DNA of 64,000 nucleotides, taken from contig MNTU01000037.1 of assembly GCA_001917125.1 (NCBI GenBank), positions 19,481 to 83,480 of the forward strand, written 5' to 3'. The notes under the pieces are model-generated. The model saw nothing but the letters and a program-made list of their open reading frames with translations, ran no database searches and had not been told where the DNA came from. The stretch's first letter is position 1; each line of letters begins with the position of its first letter. Position numbers and translations under genes: made by a program. This DNA is from Azospirillum sp. 47_25. GTDB taxonomy: Bacteria > Pseudomonadota > Alphaproteobacteria > RF32 > CAG-239. Shown piece by piece: positions 1 through 9,534 of the stretch.

Positions 1-320
1 TGGCTTTCATGCGCGGCCGCACGCTTTCCAATGCCTTTGTCATTCTTGACGAAGCCCAGAACACCACCCCGATGCAGATGAAAATGTTTCTGACCCGTCT
101 CGGTGAAAACTCCCGCATGGTTGTCAACGGCGACCTCAGCCAGGTTGACCTGCCGCGCGGCGTCATCTCCGGCCTGAAAGATGCGCTGGACACCTTAAAC
201 CATGTCAGCAACATCAGCTCCGTCACTTTCAGTGCCTCCGACGTTGTTCGTCACGGTTTGGTCGCCAAAATCGTCAAGGCTTATGAAGAAAAGGCCAAAA
301 AGCAGCACGGCGATGATTAA
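1..320 (+). CDS. phoH: PhoH family ATPase, C-terminal part
   Basis: This is the 3' end of a PhoH-like P-loop ATPase; the start lies before the window and the reading frame enters at base 3. The visible part carries the Walker B segment FVILDEAQN, the following [13 protein letters not shown] and the [10 protein letters not shown] stretch typical of the family. It is an RNA-associated cytoplasmic ATPase by family, often encoded directly before ybeY. Its stop codon overlaps the ybeY start (ATGATTAA), indicating translational coupling. The assignment is firm for the family; the exact cellular role is inferred. Confidence 0.95.
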   Translation, partial: AFMRGRTLSNAFVILDEAQNTTPMQMKMFLTRLGENSRMVVNGDLSQVDLPRGVISGLKDALDTLNHVSNISSVTFSASDVVRHGLVAKIVKAYEEKAKKQHGDD

Positions 321-831
321 GCATTCTCTGAACCTTACGGTCAATGAACCGGCCTGGTTGCAAGCCCTCCCCGATGTTGAAACGATCTCCGGGGAGGTCT
401 TTTCTCAGGTGCTTGATTACGTCGGCTCCCATGAAGAAATAGATTTTCTGCAATCAGGAAAAAACATAAACGTCAACCTCTGCCTCGGCAATGACGATGA
501 AGTCCATGCCCTTAACCGTGAGTTCCGCGGCAAAGACAAACCGACCAACGTGCTCTCTTTTGCCAATATCGACGACGAAAGTTTTGCCGATGAATGGTCT
601 GACGGCAAAGAAATCGAACTCGGCGACATCATCATCGCGCTGGAAACCATGCAGGCGGAAGCCGAAAATCAAAATTTGACACTCCATGACCACTATTGCC
701 ACCTCTTTGCACACGGGCTGCTCCACCTGCTGGGTTACGACCATATCGAAGCAGATGAAGCCGAACACATGGAAAGTTTTGAAATTGCCATTCTCAAACA
801 AATGAACATCAACAACCCCTATGAGGAATAA
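313..831 (+). CDS. ybeY: endoribonuclease YbeY (16S rRNA maturation)
   Basis: A metal-dependent endoribonuclease of 172 residues involved in 16S rRNA 3'-end processing and ribosome quality control. The diagnostic zinc-binding motif [11 protein letters not shown] is present near residue 130, followed by the acidic EADEAEHME segment seen in family members. I chose the ATG at 313 because it overlaps the phoH stop and gives the usual family length; a longer open frame starting at 202 lies inside phoH and is not credible. It is followed by lnt after three bases, so phoH-ybeY-lnt form one transcription unit. Confidence 0.96.
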   Translation: MIKHSLNLTVNEPAWLQALPDVETISGEVFSQVLDYVGSHEEIDFLQSGKNINVNLCLGNDDEVHALNREFRGKDKPTNVLSFANIDDESFADEWSDGKEIELGDIIIALETMQAEAENQNLTLHDHYCHLFAHGLLHLLGYDHIEADEAEHMESFEIAILKQMNINNPYEE

Positions 832-834
832 CCC

Positions 835-2370
835 ATGCCGGCCGATCTGATTGCCAAAATCCGCCAATATCCCAAAACCGCCGCTTTTGTTCTCGGCAGC
901 CTGAGCGTCCTGGCCTTGCCGCCGCATTTCTGGCTTCCGGTTTTATTGGTGAGTTTTACCGGCTTGCTGCTTTTGCTGCAACAGACCGAAAAGCCAAAAG
1001 AAGCTTTTGCATTCGGTTATTGGTTCGGTTTCGGCTATTTTGCCTGCGGCCTGTCCTGGATCGGCAACGCCCTGCTGATAGATGCCCAAACGTTTGGGTG
1101 GCTTTATCCGCTCGTTTTCCTGGCTTCCGGCGCTTTCTTCGGCCTGTTTGCCGCCTTTCCGGCCTGGCTGGCCTCATACTTCAAAAATATTTATGCCAAA
1201 TATCTGGCCTTTGCTTCGCTTTGGGTCGCCTTTGAATGGGTACGCAGTTTCTTTCTGACCGGTTTTCCCTGGAATCTGCTCGGAACCGTCCTGGCCTTCA
1301 CGCCCGCAACAATGCAGCTCGCCGCCGTTATCGGCACCTACGGTCTGTCTCTGCTGGTTATCATGATAAGCTCGGCTCCGGCTCTGGCTTTACGGCAAAA
1401 AGACAAAATTGGATTATGGAGCAGCCTCGGCCTTATCATTGCCGGCTCGCTGCTGATTGGCGGATACGGCGTTTTCCGGTTACACCGGCTCGGCAGCACT
1501 GAGGACGGCAGCATCAAAGTCCGCATTGTTCAGCCGGCCATTCCCCAAACCATGAAATGGAGCCCCACTTCGTTGGATGACAACATCAACAAATATATCG
1601 CCATGAGCCGAACCGAAGGCCTGGAAGATGTTGACTTTGTCATCTGGGGTGAAACCGCCAGCCCTTTCCCGCTGGATTATGACGATTATTACCGTCAGCT
1701 GGTAACCAACGCCATTCCCGAAAAAGGCTATCTGATTACCGGCCTTGTCCGCTACGAAGCCGATGCGGACGACCGTTATCAGCCGCTCAATTCACTGTTT
1801 GTCATGAATAAACACGGCATCGTCAGAGGAAGTTACGACAAAAGCCATCTGGTACCTTTCGGCGAATATATCCCCCTTCGCCGCTGGCTGCCGCTGTGGA
1901 TACGGCCGATAACCAATACCATTGCCAATTTCAAAGCCGGAAGCGGCCTCAAAAACATCCGTATTGACGACTATCCCGAATTCGGTGCCCTTATCTGCTA
2001 CGAGATTATTTTTCCCGCCCAGGTAGTAAATGCAAAACACAAACCGGACTGGCTGGTCAATCTCACCAATGACGGCTGGTACGGCAACAGCGCCGGCCCC
2101 TACCAACATTTGGCAATGGCTCAAATGCGGGCAGTTGAAGAGGGAATAACTGTCGTCCGCGTTGCCAACACGGGCGTCAGCGCCGTAATTGACCGTCTCG
2201 GAATCATCCGCACCTCCCTTCCGTTAAACCATTCAGGAACCGCCGACACATTTCTCCCTCAAAAGTTGAGTACACCGACTCTATACGGAAAATACAGTAA
2301 TTTCATACCGTTAATATTATGCTTTTTGAATTTAACATTTGCATTTATGCTCAAACGCCGTTTCCGTTAA
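835..2370 (+). CDS. lnt: apolipoprotein N-acyltransferase
   Basis: An inner-membrane enzyme of 511 residues that adds the third acyl chain to lipoproteins. The N-terminal part has several hydrophobic segments (for example ALPPHFWLPVLLVSFTGLLL), and the C-terminal part is a nitrilase-like domain. The expected catalytic triad is visible: Glu in WGETASPFPL, Lys in YDKSHLVPFGEYIP and Cys in GALICYEIIF. A final hydrophobic helix precedes the stop. It starts three bases after ybeY; a corC gene often found between the two is absent. An AT-rich gap follows, so the operon probably ends here. Confidence 0.96.
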   Translation: MPADLIAKIRQYPKTAAFVLGSLSVLALPPHFWLPVLLVSFTGLLLLLQQTEKPKEAFAFGYWFGFGYFACGLSWIGNALLIDAQTFGWLYPLVFLASGAFFGLFAAFPAWLASYFKNIYAKYLAFASLWVAFEWVRSFFLTGFPWNLLGTVLAFTPATMQLAAVIGTYGLSLLVIMISSAPALALRQKDKIGLWSSLGLIIAGSLLIGGYGVFRLHRLGSTEDGSIKVRIVQPAIPQTMKWSPTSLDDNINKYIAMSRTEGLEDVDFVIWGETASPFPLDYDDYYRQLVTNAIPEKGYLITGLVRYEADADDRYQPLNSLFVMNKHGIVRGSYDKSHLVPFGEYIPLRRWLPLWIRPITNTIANFKAGSGLKNIRIDDYPEFGALICYEIIFPAQVVNAKHKPDWLVNLTNDGWYGNSAGPYQHLAMAQMRAVEEGITVVRVANTGVSAVIDRLGIIRTSLPLNHSGTADTFLPQKLSTPTLYGKYSNFIPLILCFLNLTFAFMLKRRFR

Positions 2371-2446
2371 GCTTTTGAAATTTATAACAAAATCGCATAT
2401 TTTATGTTTTTTTAATAAACAATATAAAATATTATATAAATATTAG

Positions 2447-2481
2447 TTGACGAAATATCCTTAAAATCTTATTTATAAGAT
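2447..2481 (+). promoter_or_regulatory. candidate promoter with palindromic operator before the XRE regulator
   Basis: In the AT-rich 137-bp gap before the regulator gene, a TTGACG hexamer (2447-2452) is followed after 17 bp by TATTTA. The symmetric sequence ATCTTA-TTTA-TAAGAT (2466-2481) overlaps this -10 region. A symmetric site over the promoter of a Cro/CI-type regulator is what an autoregulatory operator would look like; that role is inference. Confidence 0.45.
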
Positions 2482-2507
2482 ATCAACGTAAACAAAAGGA
2501 ATAAAAA

Positions 2508-3014
2508 ATGACGACAGAAACTTTTAAAAAATCTAGCCGAGGTAGAACCCCCACCGGGCAGCCAAACCCGATTGACGTTCACGTAGGAAACCGCATCAGA
2601 TTAAGACGGACTTTGCTGGGTTTAAGTCAGGAAAAGTTAGCCAGTCTGTTAGGCCTTACTTTCCAGCAGGTTCAGAAATATGAACGCGGAATGAACCGTG
2701 TCGGCGCCAGCCGTCTGTGGGATATCGGTAAGGTTTTGGAAGTTCCTGTCGGTTTCTTCTATGAAGATATGGACAAATCTGTTGCCAACCAAAGTCCGCG
2801 TATGTTCAGCCTGCCGGACAGTGCCCCTGAATGCCTGGCAGAAGACGATGCCGAGTTTGACGTTGACCCGATGAACCGCCAGGAAACGATTGAGCTTGTC
2901 AAAGCTTACTACAAAATTCCCAACCGTAAAGCGGCCAAACATATGTTTGATTTGATTATCGCCATGTCCAAAACAACTTATAATAACAAAGACGAAGACG
3001 ATAAGCTCAAATAA
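2508..3014 (+). CDS. XRE/Cro-CI family transcriptional regulator
   Basis: A 168-residue DNA-binding protein with a helix-turn-helix domain at about residues 25-80: GNRIRLRRTLLGLSQEKLA, then LGLTFQQVQKYERGMNRVG. The rest is acidic and ends in a lysine-rich tail. This single-HTH regulator commonly sits between lnt and metK in Alphaproteobacteria, and the same order holds here. A terminator separates it from metK, so the two are likely transcribed independently. A palindrome upstream suggests it controls its own promoter. Target genes cannot be read from the sequence. The start has a GGAATAAAA ribosome site. Confidence 0.9.
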   Translation: MTTETFKKSSRGRTPTGQPNPIDVHVGNRIRLRRTLLGLSQEKLASLLGLTFQQVQKYERGMNRVGASRLWDIGKVLEVPVGFFYEDMDKSVANQSPRMFSLPDSAPECLAEDDAEFDVDPMNRQETIELVKAYYKIPNRKAAKHMFDLIIAMSKTTYNNKDEDDKLK

Positions 3015-3035
3015 AATGGCTGTTATCAAAAAATA

Positions 3036-3063
3036 AAGCTGGCAATCTGCCGGCTTTTTTTTT
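3036..3063 (+). terminator. intrinsic terminator after the XRE regulator
   Basis: The hairpin AAGCTGGCA-ATC-TGCCGGCTT is followed by a run of T. It lies between the regulator stop and metK and should end the regulator transcript. Confidence 0.8.
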
Positions 3064-3101
3064 ATACTTCATCCAGTTTAGACCGGACAAAGGATAAAAA
3101 A

Positions 3102-4256
3102 ATGCAGCAGTTTTTCACCAGTGAATCAGTTTCCGAAGGACATCCGGACAAGGTTTGCGACCAAATTTCCGACGCCGTCGTCGATTTGTTTCTTCGCGCC
3201 GATCCCCGGTCCCGTACGGCCATAGAAACTCTGGCAACCACCAATCAGGTCGTCATCGCCGGCGAAACAAAATGCAACGAATACATATCGGCGGAAATGA
3301 TAGAACAAACCGTCAGGGATACCATCCGCCGCATTGGTTATGACCAAAAAGGTTTCAGCTGGCAAACCGTTAAAATAAAAAATTATCTGCATCATCAGTC
3401 CTGCGACATTGCCCTCGGTGTTGACCGCGACGGTGCCGGCGATCAGGGCATCATGTTCGGCTACGCCAAAAAAGAAAAGGGATTTGACAGCGACTATATG
3501 CCTTTGGCCATTTATTGGGCCGACCGTATTCTGCAAAACCTTGCCCAAGCCCGGCACAGCGGCGAAATCATCGGCATTGAACCTGATGCCAAAAGCCAGG
3601 TCACGCTTGAATATGACGAAGACGGCACGCCGAAAGGAATCAAAACAATCGTCCTCTCCACCCAGCATAATGAAAATCTAAGCCAAGAAGAAGTGCGTCG
3701 AATAGCTTGCCGTTATGTTGAACAAACGCTGCCTGCCGGATGGATGCCTGCCGACAAAGATATTCTGATTAATCCGACCGGACGTTTCGTTATCGGCGGA
3801 CCGGACGGGGACACCGGCCTGACCGGAAGAAAAATCATTGTCGATACTTATGGCGGCTACGCCCCGCACGGAGGCGGAGCTTTCTCGGGCAAAGATCCCA
3901 CCAAAGTTGACCGTTCGGCCGCCTATATGCTGCGCTACCTTGCCAAAAACATTGTCGCTGCCGGACTGGCCGACGAATGCCTGCTGCAAATTTCTTATGC
4001 CATTGGTCTGGCTGAACCTCTGTCCCTTTACATCAACACCAACAAAACAAACAAAACCGATGAAAGCAAAATCCTCGCTTTTATCAGAAACAATATCGAC
4101 TTAACGCCGCAGGGAATCATTAATTACCTCCGGCTGCGCCAACCGATATACCTGCCGACGGCTGCTTACGGCCATTTCGGCCGGCAGCCGGGCAGCGACG
4201 GAACTTTCTCCTGGGAAAAATTAGACTTAACGGAGCAATTAAAATCATGTTTTTAG
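3102..4256 (+). CDS. metK: S-adenosylmethionine synthetase
   Basis: Makes S-adenosylmethionine from methionine and ATP in the cytosol; 384 residues, the normal family length. Visible signatures are GHPDKVCDQISDAVVD near the N-terminus, GAGDQGIMFGYA (hexapeptide region) near residue 115 and GGPDGDTGLTGRKIIVDTYGG near residue 225. The ribosome site AAAGGATAAAAAA precedes the ATG. Its end overlaps trmB by 10 bp, so SAM synthesis and a SAM-using tRNA methylase are co-expressed. No SAM riboswitch is evident in the short upstream gap. Confidence 0.98.
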   Translation: MQQFFTSESVSEGHPDKVCDQISDAVVDLFLRADPRSRTAIETLATTNQVVIAGETKCNEYISAEMIEQTVRDTIRRIGYDQKGFSWQTVKIKNYLHHQSCDIALGVDRDGAGDQGIMFGYAKKEKGFDSDYMPLAIYWADRILQNLAQARHSGEIIGIEPDAKSQVTLEYDEDGTPKGIKTIVLSTQHNENLSQEEVRRIACRYVEQTLPAGWMPADKDILINPTGRFVIGGPDGDTGLTGRKIIVDTYGGYAPHGGGAFSGKDPTKVDRSAAYMLRYLAKNIVAAGLADECLLQISYAIGLAEPLSLYINTNKTNKTDESKILAFIRNNIDLTPQGIINYLRLRQPIYLPTAAYGHFGRQPGSDGTFSWEKLDLTEQLKSCF

Positions 4257-4972
4257 AAAACAAGCCCCATTTTTTCGGCCGACGGAAAGGCCGCGTCATC
4301 CGCAAAACCAAAACAACTTTGCTGGAAAACTTTTTGCCGGCGCTTAAAATCACCGAACAAACCGCATTTGACCGAAACACTTTGTTCGGCACGCCAGTTC
4401 GGGAAATCTGCCTTGAAATCGGCTTCGGCAATGGCGAACATCTGGCCGGACAAGCCAAAAACAATCCGCAGACCGGTTACATCGGCGCCGAGGTTTTTCA
4501 AAACGGCGTTGCCAATCTCCTTACCCTTCTCACCGGCATCAAAGTAACCGCAGACCTGCCGGAAACCGTCAGTCTCGAACCCGGAAGAGTTGACAATATC
4601 CGCATTTGGGACAATGACATACGTTTGCTCTTTAAACAAATTCCCGATAATTTTCTTGATCGCGTTTACTTGCTATTCCCCGATCCCTGGCCCAAGAAAC
4701 GCCATGCTTCGCGGCGCTTTGTCAATCCCGACAATTTAAAGGAACTCGCCCGCATTCTGAAAAAGGGCGGAATATTGAGAATTGCCACCGATCATAAAGT
4801 TTACAAGTCCTGGACGCTGCACCAAATGCACGACTGCCCTGATTTCCGCTGGACAGCAACCTGCGGCAACGATTGGAAAAGGGAACCCGGCGACTGGGTA
4901 CAGACCAAATATCAGAGAAAAGCCGAGCGTGAAGGACGCCGCGCCGTCTTTCTTGACTATGAAAGAATCTGA
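4247..4972 (+). CDS. trmB: tRNA (guanine-N7-)-methyltransferase
   Basis: A SAM-dependent methylase forming m7G46 in tRNA; 241 residues. Motif I is LEIGFGNGEHL (about residue 60) and the family signature FPDPWPKKRHASRRF is near residue 145. The ATG overlaps the last codons of metK by 10 bp and has GGAG about ten bases upstream, supporting coupling. The next gene downstream lies on the opposite strand and converges, with only 13 bases between the two stop codons. Confidence 0.96.
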   Translation: MFLENKPHFFGRRKGRVIRKTKTTLLENFLPALKITEQTAFDRNTLFGTPVREICLEIGFGNGEHLAGQAKNNPQTGYIGAEVFQNGVANLLTLLTGIKVTADLPETVSLEPGRVDNIRIWDNDIRLLFKQIPDNFLDRVYLLFPDPWPKKRHASRRFVNPDNLKELARILKKGGILRIATDHKVYKSWTLHQMHDCPDFRWTATCGNDWKREPGDWVQTKYQRKAEREGRRAVFLDYERI

Positions 4973-4985
4973 CGAACTTCCGCCG

Positions 4986-5492
4986 TTAATATGACGGAAC
5001 CGTTGATATCGTCGAATTAACATTCGGCTGTTCTATCGTCCGAATATCGCTTGCCGGATAAGACTGAACATCATAAATACGGTTACCGGATTCATAAAGG
5101 GTATCCTGAATTTGCCGATTGGCCTCTTGCGGTGTTTCGGCGGAAACCGGTGGGTTCTGGGGCAGCGTTTCCTCAATTTTTACCGGAACGGTCTTCTGCG
5201 GCGGCAGCTGCTCCGGAGCTGCCGTTGCCTGAGCATCACTGGCTGTCGCATCACCTCCGTTGCCTGAAATTATCGGATTTCCCAAAGGATTGCCGCAGCC
5301 GGCCGGCTGCTCAAGCAAAAATTCATCCTCGCCGCCCGAAGATTTTTTAGCCGCGCCGTAAACCATTGTTTCCTGCTGCGGAGCAGAACTTTCTTCGCTG
5401 ATAAACAACCGGCTGCTCTGCGCTTCAGCATCCGAATTAATTGCACAGACAGCCCAGACTAACATCGCTACGTTTCGTATTGCTTCATTCAT
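4986..5492 (-). CDS. hypothetical secreted protein, Pro/Gln/Glu-rich
   Basis: A 168-residue protein I do not recognise. The N-terminus MNEAIRNVAMLVWAVCAINSD, followed by AEA, resembles a weak signal peptide, and the rest is low-complexity with many Pro, Gln, Glu and Ser (for example PPQKTVPVKIEETLPQNPP), suggesting an extended periplasmic or surface linker-like protein. I chose the second in-frame ATG, four codons into the open frame, because GAGGCGTAAG lies directly before it. It converges with trmB. No enzymatic motif is visible. Confidence 0.6.
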   Translation of the reverse strand: MNEAIRNVAMLVWAVCAINSDAEAQSSRLFISEESSAPQQETMVYGAAKKSSGGEDEFLLEQPAGCGNPLGNPIISGNGGDATASDAQATAAPEQLPPQKTVPVKIEETLPQNPPVSAETPQEANRQIQDTLYESGNRIYDVQSYPASDIRTIEQPNVNSTISTVPSY

Positions 5493-5552
5493 CTTACGCC
5501 TCATTAAATGGTTGCGCTGAATCCTAAATAATCACGATGAATTTAAAAACAA

Positions 5553-5576
5553 GCAAGGGAGAAAAATCTCCCTTGC
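5553..5576 (-). terminator. intrinsic terminator of pta-ackA
   Basis: A perfect 10-bp stem GCAAGGGAGA / TCTCCCTTGC with an AAAA loop; read on the minus strand it is followed by a T-rich stretch. It lies just after the ackA stop. Confidence 0.85.
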
Positions 5577-5608
5577 CTTCCAAACACAAAAACCTATAAA
5601 ACAACCGG

Positions 5609-6787
5609 TTAAATCAAATTAACCGTATCCTGGGCAATAACCAGTTCCTCATTGGTGGGAACCACAAAAACCCGAACCTTGGAACCGGCTTTTGAAATTT
5701 CGATTGTTTCGCCGCGTTTACTGTTGGCTTCCTCGTCCAATTCAATTCCTAAATAAGACAGACGCTCGCAAAGCATTTTGCGAACCATGGACGAATTTTC
5801 GCCAATACCGGCCGTAAAAGCTATCGCGTCAACGCCGCCCAAAACGGCAATATAACTGCCGATAAAGCGCAAAATGGTATGAATATAAACGTTCGTGGCA
5901 TTAATCGCATCTTCATTGCCGGCCAGATAAGCCGTTTCAACGTCGCGGTTATCTGAAAATCCGCACAATCCGAGCATACCGCTTTCTTTGTTCAGCAAAC
6001 GGTTGACTTCATCAACGCTTTTGCCCTGTGTTTTCATAATATGCAGCGGAATATAGGGATCGATGTCGCCGCAGCGGGTTCCCATCATCACACCGGCCAG
6101 CGGAGTAAAGCCCATCGACGTATCGACACACTTTCCGTGATCAACCGCCGACAAAGAAGCACCGTTACCGATATGGCAGACGATAATTTTCCCTTCCTTG
6201 CCGATTAACTTGGCAACTTCGCGGGAAACATAATAATGGGAAGTGCCGTGCGCGCCGTAACGGCGGATCTGATGTTTCTTATACTGCTCCAGCGGCAGCG
6301 GATACAAATAAGCCTCCGGCTCCATCGTCTGATGAAAAGCCGTATCAAAAACAACCACCTGCTTAATGTCCGGCAACAAAGCCTTTACGGCCTTCAATCC
6401 GAGGACGGCCGCCGGATTGTGCAGCGGAGCCAGGGTTGAAAGTTCGTCAATCTGCTCAATGACCTTATCATCAACCAAAGTCGATTTTTTGAAAATCGAA
6501 CCGCCCTGAACCACACGATGACCGACACCGGCCAACTCGCCCATACTGCTCAGCGCACCGTTCAGCAACAAAGCAAAAACCTCGCGAATAGCCTCCTGAT
6601 GTGACGGAATGTCAACATTTTTGGTTACTTTCTCACCGTCGCGGATCTTGATGGTAACAAACGAATTGTCAATCCCGATACGGTCAGCCAAACCCTTGGC
6701 TATAACCTCATACTTATCCCCGTCAACGCCGAACAGCTGATATTTGAGAGAAGATGAACCCGAGTTCAAAACAAGAATTTTTTTCAT
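5609..6787 (-). CDS. ackA: acetate kinase
   Basis: Interconverts acetyl phosphate plus ADP and acetate plus ATP; 392 residues, the usual size. The N-terminal phosphate motif NSGSSSLKY, the segment GHRVVQGG and the FTAGIGENSS stretch near residue 325 are all visible. It lies 47 bp downstream of pta on the same strand, the standard substrate-level phosphorylation pair, with a strong terminator after it. The presence of pta-ackA suggests overflow or fermentative acetate production. Confidence 0.98.
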   Translation of the reverse strand: MKKILVLNSGSSSLKYQLFGVDGDKYEVIAKGLADRIGIDNSFVTIKIRDGEKVTKNVDIPSHQEAIREVFALLLNGALSSMGELAGVGHRVVQGGSIFKKSTLVDDKVIEQIDELSTLAPLHNPAAVLGLKAVKALLPDIKQVVVFDTAFHQTMEPEAYLYPLPLEQYKKHQIRRYGAHGTSHYYVSREVAKLIGKEGKIIVCHIGNGASLSAVDHGKCVDTSMGFTPLAGVMMGTRCGDIDPYIPLHIMKTQGKSVDEVNRLLNKESGMLGLCGFSDNRDVETAYLAGNEDAINATNVYIHTILRFIGSYIAVLGGVDAIAFTAGIGENSSMVRKMLCERLSYLGIELDEEANSKRGETIEISKAGSKVRVFVVPTNEELVIAQDTVNLI

Positions 6788-6834
6788 ATGTCAGTCCTTA
6801 ATCTTTTTATAAATCTATACAAAAGGCAGCCGCT

Positions 6835-7839
6835 CTAATGAGAAGACTGCAGAGCCGTTACCGCAATCATTCCCACAATATCTTCTACCAAAGCGCCGCG
6901 GGAAAGGTCGTTAACCGGAGCATTCAAACCTTGCAGCATCGGACCGTAAGCCTCACAGCCGCCGATTCGCTGTAACAGTTTATAGCCGATATTTCCGGCA
7001 TCCAGATTGGGGAAAATCAATACCCTGGCCTGTCCGGCAACATGACTGTCAGAAGCCTTTTTCTTGGCAACAACGGCATCCAGAGCCGCATCGGCCTGCA
7101 TTTCACCGTCCAACTCAATGCCTTTGCCGGCATATTCGGGTGATTTTAAGGCTTCCTGCGCCATAGCGGTCGCCCGGCGAACCTTATCGACGGAATCTCC
7201 TTTTCCCGAACCGCGGGTTGAATAAGAAAGCATGGCGATTTTCGGCTCAATTCCGAACTGAATAGCCGTTTCGGCACTGGTCAGGGCAATATCGCTCAGC
7301 TCTTTATCGGTCGGATCAATAACCACCGCACAGTCAGACAACAAATAGGCCTCGCCGTCTTTGACCGAAATCAAAGCGGCGGACACCCCGCGATCCTTAT
7401 GGGCCGACTTGATAATCTGCAAAGCCGGACGAACGGTATCGGCGGTTGAATGATTGGCGCCTGAAAGCATGCCGTCGGCATCGCCGGCCTTAACCATCAG
7501 CGTCCCGAAATAATTTGCATCGCGTGCGGTTTTGCGGGCGTCTTCCGGAGTCATGCCTTTAGCCTTGCGCAGTTCATAAAGCAGATTGGCATATTCTTCC
7601 AGCTTGGGAGAAGTTTCCGGCGCAACAATGGAAATGCGGTTCATGCTCCAGTTGTTTTGGGCAAAATAGTTTTTAATCTCCGTTTCATCGCCGAGAATAA
7701 CCAGGTTGGCAGCTTCTTCTTCGGCAATAATATGAGCTGCCTTTAAAATACGCTCGTCTTCGCCTTCGGGTAAAACAATGGTTTTCTGGAGCTTTTTGGC
7801 TTTAGCCACCAGATTTTTTAAATATTCGCTTTCAATCAT
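6835..7839 (-). CDS. pta: phosphate acetyltransferase
   Basis: Converts acetyl-CoA and phosphate to acetyl phosphate; 334 residues, the short form without the N-terminal regulatory domains of the E. coli enzyme. Visible features are IVLPEGEDERILKAA near the N-terminus, GMLSGANHSTADTVRPALQI in the middle and VLIFPNLDAGNIGYKLLQR near the C-terminus. The open frame continues 27 codons upstream, but the ATG at 7839 is preceded by AAAAGG and fits the family N-terminus, so I start there. First gene of pta-ackA; divergent from ndk. Confidence 0.96.
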   Translation of the reverse strand: MIESEYLKNLVAKAKKLQKTIVLPEGEDERILKAAHIIAEEEAANLVILGDETEIKNYFAQNNWSMNRISIVAPETSPKLEEYANLLYELRKAKGMTPEDARKTARDANYFGTLMVKAGDADGMLSGANHSTADTVRPALQIIKSAHKDRGVSAALISVKDGEAYLLSDCAVVIDPTDKELSDIALTSAETAIQFGIEPKIAMLSYSTRGSGKGDSVDKVRRATAMAQEALKSPEYAGKGIELDGEMQADAALDAVVAKKKASDSHVAGQARVLIFPNLDAGNIGYKLLQRIGGCEAYGPMLQGLNAPVNDLSRGALVEDIVGMIAVTALQSSH

Positions 7840-8044
7840 GATTAGACCTTTTGTTCTGAGTTTAAAACACATCTTTAAAATATATTTGTATATAAACAAC
7901 GAACGACATTTAAAGTCCACAACAAAATGTGGTTTCTGCGCATATAAACGGCGGATTTATTGGAAAAAACTTTTGCTTTTTCCGGCAAAGTAGAATATCA
8001 TCCCCTAAAACCGACGGTTACATTATTAATTTGAGGAAGATTCC

Positions 8045-8461
8045 ATGGAAAGAACATTGTCTATTATCAAACCGGATGCCACCACCCGCAATATCACCGG
8101 CAAAGTAAATGCCATGATTGAAGAAGCCGGGCTGCGGATTGTTGCCCAAAAACGTGTCTGGCTCTCCAAAATCCAGGCGGAAGAATTTTATGCCGAACAC
8201 AAAGACAAAGCCTTCTTTGCCGGTTTGGTCGAGTTTATGACTTCCGCTCCGGTCATTGTACAGGTTCTCGAAGCCGACAATGCCATTGAACTTTACCGTA
8301 AAACCATGGGAGCAACCAACCCGGCGGTTGCCGACGAAGGAACCATCCGCAAAACTTTTGCTCTCTCCATTGATAAGAATACGGTTCACGGTTCCGATTC
8401 TCCGGAAGCCGCCGCCCGTGAAATTGCTTATTTTTTCAGCCGGATTGAAATCATCGGATAG
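8045..8461 (+). CDS. ndk: nucleoside diphosphate kinase
   Basis: Balances NTP and dNTP pools by phosphate transfer through a histidine intermediate; 138 residues. The N-terminus [15 protein letters not shown] and the active-site region [12 protein letters not shown] with its catalytic His are clear. A GAGGAAGATTCC ribosome site precedes the ATG. It is followed after 9 bp by a DUF2066 gene with which it is probably co-transcribed. It is divergent from pta across a gap of about 200 bp. Confidence 0.97.
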   Translation: MERTLSIIKPDATTRNITGKVNAMIEEAGLRIVAQKRVWLSKIQAEEFYAEHKDKAFFAGLVEFMTSAPVIVQVLEADNAIELYRKTMGATNPAVADEGTIRKTFALSIDKNTVHGSDSPEAAAREIAYFFSRIEIIG

Positions 8462-8470
8462 GAGCTGCAA

Positions 8471-9517
8471 GTGCCGAAAATTTTACTGCTTCTTGTTTTT
8501 TGGGGACTGCTGGCCGCCGCTCCGGTTCGAGCCGAAGATATGAGTCTTTACGATGCGGAGATCTCGGTTGACGTCACCTCCGAAAACGCTTCCGTTGCCC
8601 GTGAAAAAGCAATGAGTGAAGCTAATCGGCAGGCTCTGATGCTGGTAGCCGGAAGGCTGACCACCAAAGAAGGCGCTTCGGTATTGAATCATCTCAATGA
8701 CAACCAGGTGCTCAACTTCATCAAAGAAGTCACCGTCGAGTCCGAAAAAGTTTCTGACGTTCGTTATCTGGCTCAGCTGAAAATCAGCATCAACGGCGAC
8801 ATTTTAAAAGCCTATCTCTCGGAAAAAAATGCCCCCTTCGCCATGGTTGAAGAAACCTCGGTCATCATCATTCCTACTTTTCGCGAGTTTATCACCGATT
8901 CGCCGCTGCTTTGGGAAGACAACAATCCCTGGCGCCGGGCCTGGACGGACAATCCGCTGACATCGGGTCCTATCAAAATTGCCGCACTGGATGCTTCCGC
9001 CGCCGGCAGGATAACCGCGGCTCAGGCTTTGCAGATGAACGGCATCATTCTCGATCAGATTGCCGCCGAAAACCACAGCGATGAAATTTATATCGCCGAC
9101 GCCGTTTATGACGGCATTGACGGAATAGACGTGACTCTCTCGTCTTATAAAGACGGTTCACAGCAGAACATCAAAGTTCCCGGCATGCGCAGTCCGCTGC
9201 TGTTTGCCGATGCCGTGCAGAAAACCAAAGAAGCTTTAATTGCCAAACTTCAGCAGCAAAGCCGAACCGTCAGCCAAACCCGCGATGAAATAACCGTTCT
9301 CTATGATTTCCGACGCCTCAGTGACTGGGTTAACACCCAGCGCCTTCTGAAAGGCACCGCCGGCGTCAACGACGTTGTCATCAATGCGCTGGGAGGCGGA
9401 CGCGTACAATTTAAACTGATGTTTACCGGCGGACTGGAACGTCTGCTGCGCAACCTGCGCGACAAGAATCTGAACTTGAAACCGTACGATTCTTTCTACA
9501 CGCTTGAACATTACTGA
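8471..9517 (+). CDS. DUF2066 domain protein, exported
   Basis: A 348-residue protein of the DUF2066 family, function unknown. It begins with GTG after AGGAGCTGCAA and has a clear signal peptide (KILLLLVFWGLLAAAPVRA, cleavage before ED). The family-like segment AREKAMSEANRQALMLVAGRL follows, and a second region near residues 260-345 (LGGGRVQFKLMFTGGLERL) resembles a repeated alpha-beta unit. It lies between ndk and an AI-2E permease; in Alphaproteobacteria this family commonly accompanies such permeases. A periplasmic location is inferred. Confidence 0.85.
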   Translation: MPKILLLLVFWGLLAAAPVRAEDMSLYDAEISVDVTSENASVAREKAMSEANRQALMLVAGRLTTKEGASVLNHLNDNQVLNFIKEVTVESEKVSDVRYLAQLKISINGDILKAYLSEKNAPFAMVEETSVIIIPTFREFITDSPLLWEDNNPWRRAWTDNPLTSGPIKIAALDASAAGRITAAQALQMNGIILDQIAAENHSDEIYIADAVYDGIDGIDVTLSSYKDGSQQNIKVPGMRSPLLFADAVQKTKEALIAKLQQQSRTVSQTRDEITVLYDFRRLSDWVNTQRLLKGTAGVNDVVINALGGGRVQFKLMFTGGLERLLRNLRDKNLNLKPYDSFYTLEHY

Positions 9518-9534
9518 TACCGGAGAAACCGACC

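Noticed and set aside
202..312. Upstream extension of the ybeY frame
   Set aside because: It lies inside phoH in another frame; the ATG at 313 overlapping the phoH stop gives the normal protein length.
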